Source: Diprion similis
Lineage: Eukaryota; Arthropoda; Insecta; Hymenoptera; Diprionidae
DNA: 64,000 nt
Assembly: GCF_021155765.1 (NCBI RefSeq)
Contig: NC_060112.1
Location: 26,874,001-26,938,000, forward strand
Reading direction: 5' to 3'
Shown in pieces: positions 1-12,719 of the stretch. The notes beneath the pieces are model-generated. The model ran no database searches and had not been told where the DNA came from. It was given only the letters and a program-made list of their open reading frames with translations. The translations under genes were made by a program, and so were the position numbers. Each line of letters begins with the position of its first letter. Position 1 is the first letter of the stretch.

Positions 1-2059
1 ATACTTATATAGAAATTCTTACCGACAAGTTACCGACTGAAAATCGTTGCTTTTCAACCCGTGCACAAGGAGACAGAAATGGACGAGATTGCGGACTGGA
101 ATTGATACAGTAGAACGGAATACTTTCAATAGACGGCGGGTAATTTCCAAGCAACGATAAAGTTATTTCCTAACTGTCACTCCTGATGGCGTTCTGATAC
201 ATGTAGTTTTCCGTCTATACGAACACAGCCGCAACGTGGATCTCATATATTTCCTCTTGTGTTTCGCGCATAGAATAACGCCGACAGGACCACAGGACAC
301 ATTTATTGTGATGAATAATACTCAGCCCGCGCATTTGTCTCGAAATCGTCTGTCGAATCGAGATGGATCTCGATTTTGCAAAGGTAAACCATCCCAGAGT
401 GCTGTACTAAATTTTATCAACCGTTTGAACCGTTTGATAAACTGCAGGAGTATTTTGGTGCAGGTCAACAGCGTCAAAAGTAATGTAATTTTGTCCAGAC
501 AGAAGCAATATAAACCTGTGCACACATACTGTGTTTAATATACGTGTTTTATTATTGTATACATATTTATATATATATATATACATATATAATATATATA
601 TATATATATGGACTCGATTTGCTCATAATAGGCAATATGATTATCTCCGGTACATTTGGCTCGTTGAATTTTGCACGGCATCGCAGCATGGTGCGTTAAG
701 CAGAGCGCTCCATCGCGTTAGTTTACTCATAAAGCTTCGTTTATAGTTACAAACGGTTATTGCTGGGATGTATGAATGTATCGCTCCGGCGGCCCCGGTT
801 CCCGGCTCAACACACGCTTTGCAGCTCAATTCTGTTACACCATCTATTTCGCATGGTAATCCCGGTGGACGCTGATATTATTATATGACCGGGCGGCATT
901 TTTTGATTTTAATTTTTTATTTTACCTATTTTTAAGCCGTTCCCGTAAAAAGTTGAGTGCGACTCGTCGTCGCTGAAAAATATCAGTCGTGTAAACATAT
1001 AATCTCTATTCCGTGCTACGAGTGCACGTGTGCCCACTGAATCCATCATTTGATGATATATTGATTATAGAGTCGTAATCTGCAAAGACGAAAAGCTGAA
1101 GGCCGTAGCTTGTTGTAAATATTCATTGGCGAGTGAACGATAGCGGTTCGGTATGCCAGTCTAATATCTGGTCATGAGCGATTCAATGGTATCTTTCATC
1201 AGGCCAAATAGCGAGCTATCTCAACGCTGTCAGGTACGTGTGGACAATACCTTTATGAAGCTGCCACGAAGAGGTATTATCGGCGGCTTTATGTATTCAC
1301 GTAATTCAATGCACAAATTCAAGCAGGGATTACCAATTACGCACCGGCTCACTGAATCAATATAATACATACGAAGCAAAGAAGTTCTATACTTGACTTC
1401 ATTATTTCACATTTATAATCGAACTTCGAACAAGTAATAATACCCTTATAAAGCTTATCGCTTCGAAAATTCGATGAAAATTGCTTCAGCTGTTAGATTT
1501 TTGCTTTCACATTTTATTCATTCGTCTATATATCTCAGCTGATGAATTCACGAATTTTGTCATTCAGGTAACAATCTCGAAGCTGGAGCCTTGCTGAAGA
1601 TAAAATTAATCTTCACGTTTATCATACAATAATTGTGTAATGCGCGCATAGCTTTTAATTGAGAAACCGAAGCGAATTCGATTCAATAAACATAGACAGG
1701 CGTATTTGCCCTTGTCAGGGAGTAAAGCATGTTTCCCGGAATTCGACGAGCTATATATATATAACCTGGAGGCTGGCCGCCACAGATCGATCCATTACTA
1801 TACGGAGGATTCCAATTACTGCAATGCGTGGCTTTCAGGCTCCACGTGCATCTGCGTGACGTGGATTCTGCGTCTGCATATCCTCAATTGCCACCCGGAA
1901 AACCTCTCAAAGTTTCAAGGTCCGAGACGAGAGATCTAGGAATACCTAAATTTTCTCTCCTTCCCTCGTATCCTGCCATATTCATAGAATGAAGCTACGT
2001 CTCAACACAAAATTCAAGTCTCGGCTAGCTTTATGACTTATTTCACGAATGTATTTCAG
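1..2059. other. Non-coding DNA upstream of the visible PDE9 exons
   Basis: I find no supportable coding exon here. The first visible PDE9 exon begins at 2060 after a splice acceptor, so this stretch is probably intron of that gene. An AT-repeat tract lies at about 569-609. Short open frames at 1174-1365 and 1706-1939 have no recognisable domain and no paired strong splice sites. The missing N-terminal exons could hide here if they are short, but I cannot show that. Confidence 0.5.
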
Positions 2060-4925
2060 TGACGTGTCTGTGTCGTCGAATGTTCGTCAGTGGCTTCGTT
2101 CTCCGGCATTCGACGCACGGCAGTGGGAAGACGAAGAGCTGCTGCTGATGCTCCAGGCGATGTTCGTCGAGCTTGATCTTCTCCAAAAATTCTCCATACC
2201 GCTGTCAACGCTTAGGAACTTCCTCTACGAAGTGTATAATAACTACAACGAAGTGCCGTTTCACAACTTCAGGCATTGCTTCTGCGTTGCTCAAATGGTA
2301 GGAAACGCTCTGCTGCCATTGACACATTAGCGGTAGAGTAAAATCGGGCCTCGCTTTACACGAATACCTGTGTAACAATCGATTGATTTCAGATGTACGC
2401 GATAGCGTGGGCTGCGAACCTTCCCTCGAAGATCGGCGACCTCGAGGTTTTCGTCCTGCTGGTATCCTGCATTTGCCACGACCTCGATCATCCCGGCTAC
2501 AACAATATTTACCAGATCAATGCTCGCACGGAGCTGGCGCTCAGGTACAACGACATATCTCCTCTCGAAAATCATCACTGTTCGGTCGCCTTCCGCGTCC
2601 TCGAATCACCGGAGTGCAACATCCTCGCTTCCCTCGACACCGCCACCTTCAGAACCGTTCGCGAGGGTATCATAAGATGCATACTCGCCACGGACATGGC
2701 TAGACACAACGAGATACTCGGCCAATTTAGGGATATCACGCCGGAATTCGATTACTCCAACAAAATGCACACCAATCTAGTGAGGATCAGAATTAATTTT
2801 TATACCGTGTACTTGCGATAATTATCAACAAATGATCCGCCATTGTTTTCCGCAGCTGACAATGATCCTCATCAAGGTAGCGGACATCAGCAACGAGGCG
2901 AGGCCGATGGATGTGGCTGAGCCTTGGCTCGATAGGCTTCTCCAAGAGTTCTTCAAGCAGAGCGACGCTGAAAAGCTCGAGGGACTTCCGGTCACGCCGT
3001 TTATGGACCGGGACAAGGTGACCAAGCCTTCTTCCCAGTGCAGCTTTATCGGGCTAGTCCTTCTTCCGCTCTTCGAGGCTTTGGGAGAACTACTTCCGGA
3101 GCTGCAGGTTCGACCCATTTTATTCCTAATCTAGGTTGCGAATGCCAGGAAACTAACGACCAGCTTGTCCCTTCAGGAATTCATAGTCCGCCCGGTACGG
3201 GACGCCCTGGAGTACTACCGTCGATTGAACGAGGCTGCAAAGGACGAGCGAATGCACCGCAAGAGCATAGTGGACCTCGGCGAGTCGAATACGACATCGT
3301 TGTCGACGTACGTCGTTAAGTCCTCATCGGCGCAGAGCGTGCGCTCGAAAAGGTCCGGATGCACGCTGAGGTCGAGGTCACGCTCGATCGAGGACTCCTC
3401 TGAGAATCTGACGATCGAGGAGGTCGAGACTGGGGAGAGTTCGGATCCCGAAACGGCAACGGAGGTCGAGGTCAGCGAGAAGACACTTAAGTTCAAAATA
3501 TCGACGGAGGGCAGCACCGCCGGGAGGAAGAGCTACCCGGGCAGCCGGAAGGGCAGCAGGGAGCGGAGCACCCTCGACTACCATCACCACGATCTGGCCA
3601 AGGCTATGAGGGAGCACGACCGTGACCTTGAGAGGTACGAAGCACATCGCGGCAGAGGCGACAACCTCAGTAGCGACATGAGCTCGCCGGTCAGCGCGAG
3701 GTCTTTGGACGACTCAAGGATCGTCGAGGAACTCGAACGGGATGACACGGTCGTCCAGGAAGGAAGAGGGAACGGAAATGAAAACGGGAACGTCCTCCTG
3801 GACGTTTCCGTAACCCCCGAGAGCTGCTCGTGCAGTGAGGAGCGCGACAAGTCGACCCCTAACCACCATAAATCGCTCCTTTCAAGGCTGCGGACGTTCA
3901 CCGATAGGCTGAGCATCAGCTTTGACTCGAGGGAATCGCCGAGCGTCAAACAGACCGGAAAGAGTGCCGGAAAGAGCTTGAACAAGAGCAATTCCGTAAC
4001 CGGGACTAGTCCGGGGAGACACGTCGGGGCGTTCTGCAAGCGGTGCAACCTCACCAAGGTCGATAAAGTCCTCGAGGAGACGAGGGAGCCTCAGGAAACC
4101 AAAGAGACGAAGGACACGCGGAAGGGATTGGAAGCCAGTCAACTTTCCGTGGAGGACAAGCGCGCTATGACCCTGCCGAAGGCCAAGAAGAATCAAGAAG
4201 GAAGGAACAAGGGCTGGAAGACGGTGTTCGCGAAGGACAAACGACCCTCGGTTTCCCTCGAAGCGATACCGGCAACCGACGCTGACGTCGCACTCGCTAA
4301 ACACAAGAGAAACTTCTCGAACCCGGAGGGAAAGCTGGCAACGGTCAAGACGAACCCCAAGGAGGAAGAGTGGAATAAGGGGTTCAACGCCGAGTTCAAG
4401 GGAATCGACGGAGCTGTGCGAACCAAACCGGAAATCGTCCTGAACCCGAGCATCAGTACGAACGTCCTTGACAAGGAGATTGGAAAGGTGGAGATACGGC
4501 GGAGCTCGGCGAGCATGGAGGACATAACGAAGATCACTAAGCAGAACGAGTCGATATTCCTTGGGTCTCAAAAGAGCAAGGATGCGGAGGAGCTTCAGCA
4601 CACCGGAAGCCTCGACTCAATGCTCCACAAGGAGACGGACAAGGCTTGCAAGAAGACTCTCGCCTTCTCATCACCCGGCACTTCGAAGAAGTACAGCGCC
4701 GGTATATTTTCACGATTCAAATCCGGCATGAGCATCGACAGTGCCAGAAGCAACAGCGGTCCTCTCAACGATCAGCAGCAACAACAACAACAACAGCAAC
4801 AACAACAACTCCAAGGAGGCTGGATATCTTCACTTGCAGCTAGCTTCAGGCCTAAGAGACAGGGTAGTGAGGCACAATTCTCACCCCAGCGTTCCCACTA
4901 CCCGAATCACGACGGATTCAAGTGA
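2060..4925 (+). CDS. Phosphodiesterase 9 (PDE9A-like), 3' four exons, 5' partial
   Basis: This is a class I cyclic-nucleotide phosphodiesterase that should hydrolyse cGMP to GMP with two active-site metals. Exons by splice sites and frame are 2060-2297, 2393-2779, 2856-3107 and 3177-4925; introns are 95, 76 and 69 bp. The PDE9 core is visible: PFHNFRH (catalytic His 2262-2264, metal His 2274-2276), CHDLDHPGYNN (metal His 2477-2479 and Asp 2480-2482), YQINARTELALRYNDISPL, KVADISNEARP (metal Asp 2883-2885), and the purine-binding Gln at 3036-3038. An in-frame ATG at 2049 lies before the acceptor AG, so it is not the start; the first codon is split from an upstream exon. About 874 residues are visible. 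The catalytic core ends near residue 320. The remaining ~550 residues look disordered (Ser, Lys, Glu rich), include a small Cys patch (CKRCN) and end with a polyQ run. Assignment to PDE9 rather than PDE1/8 rests on the HDLDHPGYNN and RYNDISPL blocks. Confidence 0.93.
4773..4808 (+). repeat. CAG/CAA polyglutamine run in the PDE9 tail
   Basis: Twelve consecutive glutamine codons, mostly CAA with three CAG, lie about 38 codons before the PDE9 stop. The mixed codons make it less slippage-prone than a pure CAG tract. It sits in the low-complexity tail, well away from the catalytic domain. Confidence 0.95.
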
Positions 4926-5281
4926 ACAGACTGGTATCAAATTTTGGTAAAGAAAAACGACAAATTAAGCTAGGTAGGTATGGTTTTAACGGTGGGCTGT
5001 GTGCCTGATGTCGTGCGTGAAATACGTAGGTTTATCTATTGATGATGATGCATGCATATACTCGTACGTTCGGTGACGAAAATTTGTTCTCCTTTTCAAG
5101 GGAATAATTTATATCGGATCATTATCGCTCTAGGGACGCAATCGCACGATTACAGTTCACCGAGGGTTAACAAAAACACAATAGAGAGTATACGCAATGG
5201 CCCTCGATAAATTTATTACTCTTAAGATGAAATTAATGGGAAAACCTGAACTGGCTAGAGTATTATCGATTCGACTTTCTA

Positions 5282-5326
<45 letters not shown>
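5282..5326 (+). repeat. CT dinucleotide microsatellite
   Basis: A nearly pure CT/TC tract of about 45 bp lies downstream of the PDE9 stop, in the likely 3' UTR or just beyond. On the opposite strand it reads as GA repeats and generates a spurious Arg-Glu open frame. Confidence 0.95.
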
Positions 5327-5332
<6 letters not shown>

Positions 5333-6580
5333 CACTCGTGCTAACTACTCTAGACCGAATTTCAAAGAGGTTTTTCAACTTCGTACCAAAGATAAAGTGT
5401 TTCGATGCAAAACTCTCAATCAGAGCATTTCTATGGAGAAGAAGAAGAAGAAGAAAGGAAGGAAAAATACTCTAATCGTAATCGTAATTGTATTTGCCGT
5501 CTTGAACGTCGCGAGAAAATTTTATTCAAGTGCAGACGTAAGACGATAACTTTATATCGGAATGGAAATCCCCCGGCAACCGTACGACTGCTCTTTCATT
5601 CAAATCGTAAACTTTTTTTCAAAATCTTCTCGTGTTCGACGGTTGGACGTCACCAACCTACTTCTTCAATGACGTATTTTCGTTAACGCGTGCTCGAGTC
5701 GTTGCAGTAGATAAGTAACATAAAGTGTATAAGAATTACATTAAATTTTCCCAAAGAGTAATTTAATAGCAATTCACTGGTAAAGAAAAAAACAGTCATC
5801 TCGAAATGGAACTGTATTCAGACAATTCTTGACTGTGAAAAAAACCGGAAAGGGAGAAAGTTAATGAAAATTTAAAAATTTTCAAGCTACTCTCTCAATG
5901 CTTTATGGTATTCTGAAACCTCTTATATTAGTTGACATTGACGATAAAGATTATCAGAAACACGAGGTTTTGAACAAAAATATCACGTGGCGCATGTAAT
6001 ACGGTTATTTTGCTTTTAACTTGTCCTCAAACTGAGGGATTACTGAAAAAGCCACGGTGTCTAAAAAATAAATGGTTGTAGCTAGCGTTCAAATGAATAT
6101 TCAGTGAATGTATTACCTACGTTTTGCAATCACAAAAACATATATAGATGTGTATCATGACTATAAGTGTGGGAGCGTCGGAAAATCGATTTTCACACCA
6201 ATATCGAGGTGGCATATGTCCCCTGAAACGGGGATGCTTATTTCACTTAGACGATCAGAGATCGAGAGCAGCGGAGAGACGTGATTGAGTTTATTTTACG
6301 ATTGACGAAGCATCCCTCGTAAATTAGGGGGCCGTGTGCCGCTGCCAAAAATTTCAATGTTTCATTAAAAGTTGCCGGATCAAGTTTTACTTGAATAAAG
6401 AATAATTTACAAAAAAAAACAAAAACAAAACAAAATATTTAAAAAAATGGTCAATTCCGATCTCTCGATGCCAATGAATAAATCATACATTAAATACAAA
6501 GATGATGAAAAAAAAAAAAAAAAAAAATCAGCCGAATTCGCCTCGTAATTTCGGTATTTATTAATTGGCGGAATATAGTA

Positions 6581-6610
6581 TATTATATTATATTATATTA
6601 TATTATATTA
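6581..6610 (+). repeat. TATTA pentanucleotide microsatellite
   Basis: Six perfect copies of TATTA in a row, flanked by further TATA-like sequence. It is simple-sequence DNA with no coding role. Confidence 0.95.
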
Positions 6611-8157
6611 TACATAACACAATAATACAATTATAGACTATTTTATTTATTGTCCAAAACCTATAATGACAATTAGCCTAATTAACAATAATATTGATAA
6701 TAATAATAATCATCATTAATGTTGTTCGTTAAATATATGTAAAGTATAATGATGCTGCAAATATGCAATGTATACATCGTATAGGTACCTGTATAATGTA
6801 TATCTGTATACATACTATCTATCTATATGTATATGTATATATATATATATATGTATATATATATACACAAGTGTATGCGTATATTCTCTGGTGATTCGGA
6901 AAAATGTTACATTAGGTGAAAAACTTTCCGAATTCCATTCCCTGAACCTGACCTATTATTCAGGTCAGTTATACGTATAAGAAACCCATTGCGCACAGTC
7001 TAGATAAATTCTTGGTTGTTCCTCTCATCATTTAGCCCTTATAATATAATATAACGTACACGATAGGAGATTCGTTTCATGAAATTGTCAATATTTACAA
7101 TTTTATATTGAACATACCTCTCATTGAAAAGAAACATATTTTTTCTAATCAAGGATTAAATCTCCTACAAATTATTTATGTAATAGGAAGATTTATTTCT
7201 ACTATAGTTACGTCCTGTTGCGTCAGACTTAACAGTTTTATAATAAGTGACATTCTTTCTTTGACTCGATACTCTCCTTTCAAATTCTCAACAAATATCT
7301 TCACGCCGATTACTTTCAAGTAATAATTTCTAACTTATCGCGGAAAGGAATTGGATTGCCAGTCGAGAGAGTATCAATTTTACTTTGAGTCGGGAACGAC
7401 CTCATGATCGATAAATAAAGCATTCGTAAGCAAGAAGAAAAGAATTTCACAATTGGCACAAGAAAGTAAAGATTTTTCGACAGACGTGTGAAAATAGTTT
7501 CACTCGTAACGCATATCAACCGCATATTAATTATAAGTTGTAAAATGGTCGAGTCAATTTTTTTCATCTACAGTCACCGAAAGAAAATCTACAACAAGAT
7601 GTAATCTGTCATCATATTTCTTTTAGAACCAATTTTAATTTATTAATATTATACCCGATCCCAAATACAAAATACAACTATCACTGTGCTTTTGTCTTTT
7701 GATGTTTATATTTTTATACTCTATATCGATGTGTCTTTACGCGCGATCAAAACGCATGTATTGTTGATCTCTAGTCTTACGTTATTTTCACCCAAATTAT
7801 TATTTATTTGGGACATGGTTGAATCATCATCATCATTCAATAATTTATCATTATTCTTGTTAGTTTCGTTATTTTTGTTGCGGTAATTATCAATTTTATC
7901 AAATAAATTAAATCATCGTATATCTATAATTATGTATTATCTATATATAAGTATATATAACTGTAACTCTACGTTTAGATCAACAAACTGATTAGACAAA
8001 TTCAAATGTAATAACAACTCCGTAATTTATATTAGACAATTTTTCTATAAAATTTCAATTATCAAATTTTCCAGTAATTTCATATTGTTTTACGCGTCAC
8101 GTGCGAATTGATCATATCAGGCGAGGGATTTGAACTTTGGGCGGGTACAGACGTGAG

Positions 8158-8263
8158 CACGAACATGCATGATTCAAGCCAAGAGAATTCGTTCTCACTA
8201 TCAGTGTAAAAGTGAATTAGAAGAGGCGAACCGTATCCTTCGCTTGCCACATGCATGTTCGTG
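8158..8263. other. Long imperfect hairpin (candidate small-RNA precursor or foldback)
   Basis: A perfect 14-bp inverted repeat (CACGAACATGCATG at 8158-8171, complement at 8250-8263) closes the structure. Inside it, CAAGC at 8175-8179 pairs with 8242-8246 and AAG at 8181-8183 with 8238-8240; TTCG at 8188-8191 can then pair with CGAA at 8227-8230. The arms resemble an miRNA or hpRNA precursor in size, but I recognise no known miRNA seed. It could equally be a degraded foldback transposon. Confidence 0.35.
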
Positions 8264-9363
8264 TTACATAATATAGATAAATACATACATATACTGTACG
8301 TTACGTAGCGATAGTCTTGAAATTTATTCAAATCAAACCAGTTATCCAATTATCGGAATACTGATTTCTGACACTGCGTACCTATAAGTCGAATTGGCGA
8401 TATACTTTGTAAGAACAAAATGCTATCCAAATAAAATAGAATAAATAACGAAATAAAGTGAAGAATGAAACGGCATTGAATAACTGATGACGATAACGGT
8501 TGTCATAATAATGATAATGATGATAACAATATAAGTTCATATTATTTTTATTTAATTTTATTCAATCACAGTCAAAAATAAATAAATTGAAAACGCGATG
8601 AAACACTAAAATTTGGAAAACTAATTTCTCACTAAAATATTTGTTTGCTTTACTTTTCTGCGCTCGTCATTCATACATCATCGCGTACTTTGTACGTGAT
8701 GGGATATACAAAAAATGTGAAATGCAAAAAAAAATTGATCTTGAATTTGCATCTTTGAACATGCGTTTCGATTTCGATATCCGGTCAATTGAAGATGTTG
8801 TTAATTCACGTCAGTACTGCACGTACCTGTTAGGTACATACATATATATCGAATACATGGCTTATATCGGTCAATTGCTGCAGTATCAGACTCGCATGGC
8901 AGCTTTCCGGAAACCGCGATGGCGAACTTATGATAAAAATGAAAAAAGAAATCAAAGCTAACGATATACTCCACTTACGCAAATAACGCGTGACTCGTAT
9001 ATACTAAAACTTCCATCTATAATGACCTACGTTTAACGTTAATTGTAATAACAGGTAAGAGTACTGCATAATCGTAACGGTTAATTATTATTGATATTAA
9101 TATTATTATTATTATCATCACAAATATTATTATGGAAACACAGAAAATTATATCGACAAGAAATAAAAATAATGAGCAAACAAACAAACATAAATGATAA
9201 AATAATCGAATGCAAGATAAATTGATGGATGTAATATATGCTCGCAGGCGAGTGAAATGAATCGATATACATACATATTATAATTGATGAAAAACTGAGT
9301 GTAGAAAACATGTATGAATATTAAATATGTAATACGTAACAGGTATATATATATATGTACGAG

Positions 9364-9398
<35 letters not shown>

Positions 9399-10388
9399 GG
9401 AAAGATTTACCGGCGGTCGTTGATGGCTTCTCTTCACATTTCGCCCATGAATTAAATGTAGAGAATAATAAAGTCTTTGAACAAATGTTTCGTGTCGATT
9501 TCAAAACGGCGAGAAGTATGAATGTCAAAATAATCAACAATGGAGAACCCATTTAATTGTGCGGATATATTCATTGATTTTTATCCTTTTTTTTCCGTTT
9601 TTTTTCTCAATAATGTTGAAAATCAATGACAATCATCGGAAAAGAAAATCCTATCGGTAAAATTTTTGGAATGATCCAAAAACGAAATAAGCAGTTATGC
9701 AGTTCAGTTTCTGCGTGAATTCCGTTTCAAGATATTCATAAGATGGAATAAGATGTCTTAACGAATATCTTGCTTGAATAGTATGTCGATCACGTAAAGT
9801 CAGAGATTACTTCACTGGCGATTGTAATAAGTGCAATTACACAACGTGTCGACGATGACATACAGCAAACCGTGTCTTATCAGTGCACTTTTTAAAAGGC
9901 GTCATTATTCACTTATCTCTCCATGGTATGAAAATGCTTGTAACAAGTGTAATTTGTGTCTGAAAATAATCCTATACGATGGTTAAGTACCGAGAAACTA
10001 TTTCACTCATCAGTAATAAATAATTAGTTATCACGTAATCCGAAGACAGTGAAAATTATAGTCAAATCATTTTGTTCATTATGTTATCTAACCACGGGTT
10101 GCCACAAAATAATGGCACTGAAACACCTAGTCATGAAATTACTAGTGTAACGGGATGATAATCCAGATTTGACGAATGTCGTGTACATTTGATAGCACAT
10201 AACGATGATCGCTGCAATGTATGTCGAACTATCGAACTATAACTTAATTACAGATTTAAATCATCATTAGTTACATGTTTTATTTCTCGGATCATATTTG
10301 TCGATATGAAGTATACAATATTTATACAGAAAAGTTCTTTAATGCCAACTGAATCCATCTGATACTATCGGCTTGCATTTTTCTCTAT
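8264..10388. other. AT-rich intergenic DNA between PDE9 and the P450 array
   Basis: No coding exon is recognisable. A TA repeat lies at about 9364-9391, and ATT/ATA-rich simple sequence near 9090-9130 gives false Asn- and Ile-rich frames. The right end should contain the 3' UTR of the first P450 gene, which is read on the - strand and stops at 10389. Confidence 0.55.
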
Positions 10389-12340
10389 TTATACAGCAAC
10401 GGTCGTGATTTTTCGCACGTTCAAATAGAGACCGCCATCCGATGACAAAATAAGAGCCTTTGGATCGAGGCGCATCGGGATCAGGGTTTGCTCACAGGGC
10501 GTCACCTCGTACTTGGAGAGGATCTTGACGAGACCGAGTTTGGCTTGGAGGGTTCCGAACCGAAGACCTTAAAGTTATTAATCCGATAAATGTCATATCG
10601 TGTCGCCCGGCGTCACACCAAGCTCTCCATTTTTAGCACTAATTCCTTACCGATACAGTTGTGAGGACCCTCTCCGAAAGGCATGTAGATACAAGAGGCA
10701 CGATTCTGCCTGTTTTCCTCGTTGAAACGCTCCGGATCGTACTTAAAAGGTTCCGGAAAATATTCCGGGTCATAGTGGAGTCCGAACATAGGAATGTAAG
10801 TTGGTGTTCCCTTCTCGATGACGAGGTCAGTCCCCGGGACTTTGTAATCATCCATTGCAACCCTGTCGAGGAATGGCAGAGGCGGATATTTGCGGAGGGT
10901 TTCCTTCACGACCATGTCCAGGTACGGAAGACTCATTACCTACAATTCGTTCATGGATAAAACCACTCAAACCATCAAATGTCAGCAAATCCAAGGAATG
11001 ATACGCACCGTTTCATAACTGAGCTTTCCACCACTATCATCGAGAGCTGAACTGATCTCGTCGCGAAGCCGTCGCTGAAGTTTTGGCTGCAAGGCCAGTT
11101 CGTACATCGAGAAGGACATCGTGGTAGACGATGTTTCGAAGCCTGCTGTGAAGAAGACCGCTGCCTGGGCCACCAGGTTGTCTCCGTCGAATTCTATGAA
11201 CAGAACGAATGGGTATACGAAGTTACTAAACCTTTGCCGAAGGTGTTTCGTTCTAAAGTTTCGTGTGCTGGTTCCCAAGACAAAGCCAGGGAGTGTAAGA
11301 GGAAAGCAGAACCATCAACTACGCTTTGGCTTATAGCTAGGTGGACAATAAACTCACTGAATGCGTCAGGATCTTGTACGTCACTCTCGGCCTGGGTTTT
11401 CTTTAGCTCGATGAGAGTGTCGATGAGGTCGTGTCTGTGCTCGCCACTTTTCATCCTGTCGTCGATAGCGCCCCACAAAGCCTTTCGCAAGAAGTTAGAG
11501 CAGCTCGTCTCAAAGAATTTGAATCCCAATGGCTTGACGATACCAGGAATAAAGAAGAACGCAAATAACTCCGCGGCGCGTCTGTAGTTGAAGGTGAATA
11601 CTTTTCTTCCGAATTTTCTGAACTCTGCCTCCGGATTGTTCAGGGAATTAACCTGAAGGCCGTATGCGCAAGAGGCGACCACGTCTGTGGTGTACTTGGC
11701 ACAAGTCTCCTTAAGCTCGATCACTCGGCCTTCATCTTCGCGAAAATGAGAAAAAGAAAAACATTGAATGCTGGACGAACGTGTGGAGGTCTGAGGGAAG
11801 AAATCTGAATTCGAACCTACCATGCAAGTTCTGGGCCTCAAGGTGGGTGTCCAGATCCTCGGCCACGGCAACCATTAAGTGAAACATTTTTTTCATCTTT
11901 CCAGAGCTGAAAACTGGCGTCAGTTTGTTGCGTAGAATCCGCCAATGCGGGTTCTTTATTGTAAAGAGATTTGCGGTGCCCAAGGTGTCGGTGTCGACTG
12001 CGGCAACATGTCGGTCCGAAAAGTAATTGAAATCTTTGATGAGCACATTTTTTATTATCGCAGGGTCCCGGATCAGGAGGGCTGGCTTGTCGAAAATGTA
12101 GAAGCCCAAGTACTTCAAGCCCTTGCCCTTGTCGTAGATATCTTTGAGAAATTCGCCGGCTGATCTCCGGAAGAGCACGCAGTCCTTAAAGTTCCCGATG
12201 AAAGCCGTCGGTTGTAGTTCGAACACTCCTCTTTTCTCCCAATATTTGAACTTCCGGGTCATGTAAAGGTACGCCGTAACGATCAGCGTCAGTAACATCA
12301 CGACAACGTCGAGTCCCCAGTACCATGTCAGCAGAGCCAT
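10389..12340 (-). CDS. Cytochrome P450, CYP6-like (clan 3), copy 1, intact
   Basis: Predicted microsomal P450 monooxygenase of 516 residues, anchored in the ER and using electrons from P450 reductase; the substrate is unknown. Exons on the - strand are 12340-11821, 11735-11358, 11193-11009, 10939-10651 and 10567-10389, all GT-AG and in frame. Visible signatures: an N-terminal hydrophobic anchor (about residues 3-27) followed by [10 protein letters not shown]-helix oxygen-activation motif AGFETSS (316-322); K-helix ExxR as ETLR (374-377); PERF; and the haem loop [11 protein letters not shown] with axial Cys456. The start is the ATG that begins the anchor. It is the downstream end of a co-directional array. 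A 5' UTR intron is likely, with a donor at 12628. Family-level CYP6 naming is by overall motif pattern; the subfamily is not assignable by eye. Confidence 0.93.
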
Positions 12341-12628
12341 TTTAATCCTGTCTAATCACGATCAAACCACCAGATTATTTGACATCCTATTCTAAGCATG
12401 TCGTCGAAGTGAAACTTTTAACGAAGCAGCGGAATGCGATCCTCATACTAGCGCTAATTTCTAGACAACTGCATTGAAAATTCTGTCTGCTGTGTTTGTT
12501 TAGTTGTATGTAGAAAATTAGAGAAATATCATCAACTAATTGAAGTCGTCTATCAAACCCGAAAATGTCTAAATACTCGGCGTAGCACTACCATCCGTAA
12601 AATGCACTAAAGTTTAAGATGCACTTAC

Positions 12629-12719
12629 CTGGTATTGACAGTAAGTTTATTCCACGTTTTGAGTAAAAACGAGAGCAGAATTGACAGTTTCCAACGAGCC
12701 AAGCTGATGCTTTGAAACT
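12629..12719 (-). promoter_or_regulatory. Probable 5' UTR exon and initiator of P450 copy 1
   Basis: On the - strand a strong donor (CCAG then GTAAGT) ends an exon at 12629. A plausible acceptor (TTAGACAG) lies just before the ATG at 12340. An arthropod-type initiator TCAGTTT is present with A+1 near 12719. This predicts an untranslated first exon and a ~280-bp 5' UTR intron. No clear TATA box is seen. Confidence 0.4.

Larger units (their letters stand above)
4926..8157. other. PDE9 3' UTR and AT-rich non-coding DNA
   Basis: No gene is supportable here. The first part must hold the PDE9 3' UTR; candidate AATAAA polyadenylation signals occur near 6067 and 6477, but the true end cannot be set from sequence. 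The stretch contains a CT microsatellite, a TATTA pentamer repeat, an A-run near 6510-6527 and TA repeats near 6835-6870. Open frames here are short, AT-driven and lack family signatures. Confidence 0.6.

Noticed and set aside
2049..2059. ATG at 2049 as the PDE9 start codon
   Set aside because: It lies before a good acceptor (TATTTCAG) and the PDE9 region continues upstream in the family; the first coding base is 2060 from a split codon.
3882..4601. 239-codon frame antisense to PDE9
   Set aside because: It is a shadow of the GC-rich PDE9 tail exon; the sense strand is supported by the splice frame from the catalytic domain.
5157..5378. Arg-Glu-rich frame on the - strand
   Set aside because: It is the translation of the CT microsatellite.
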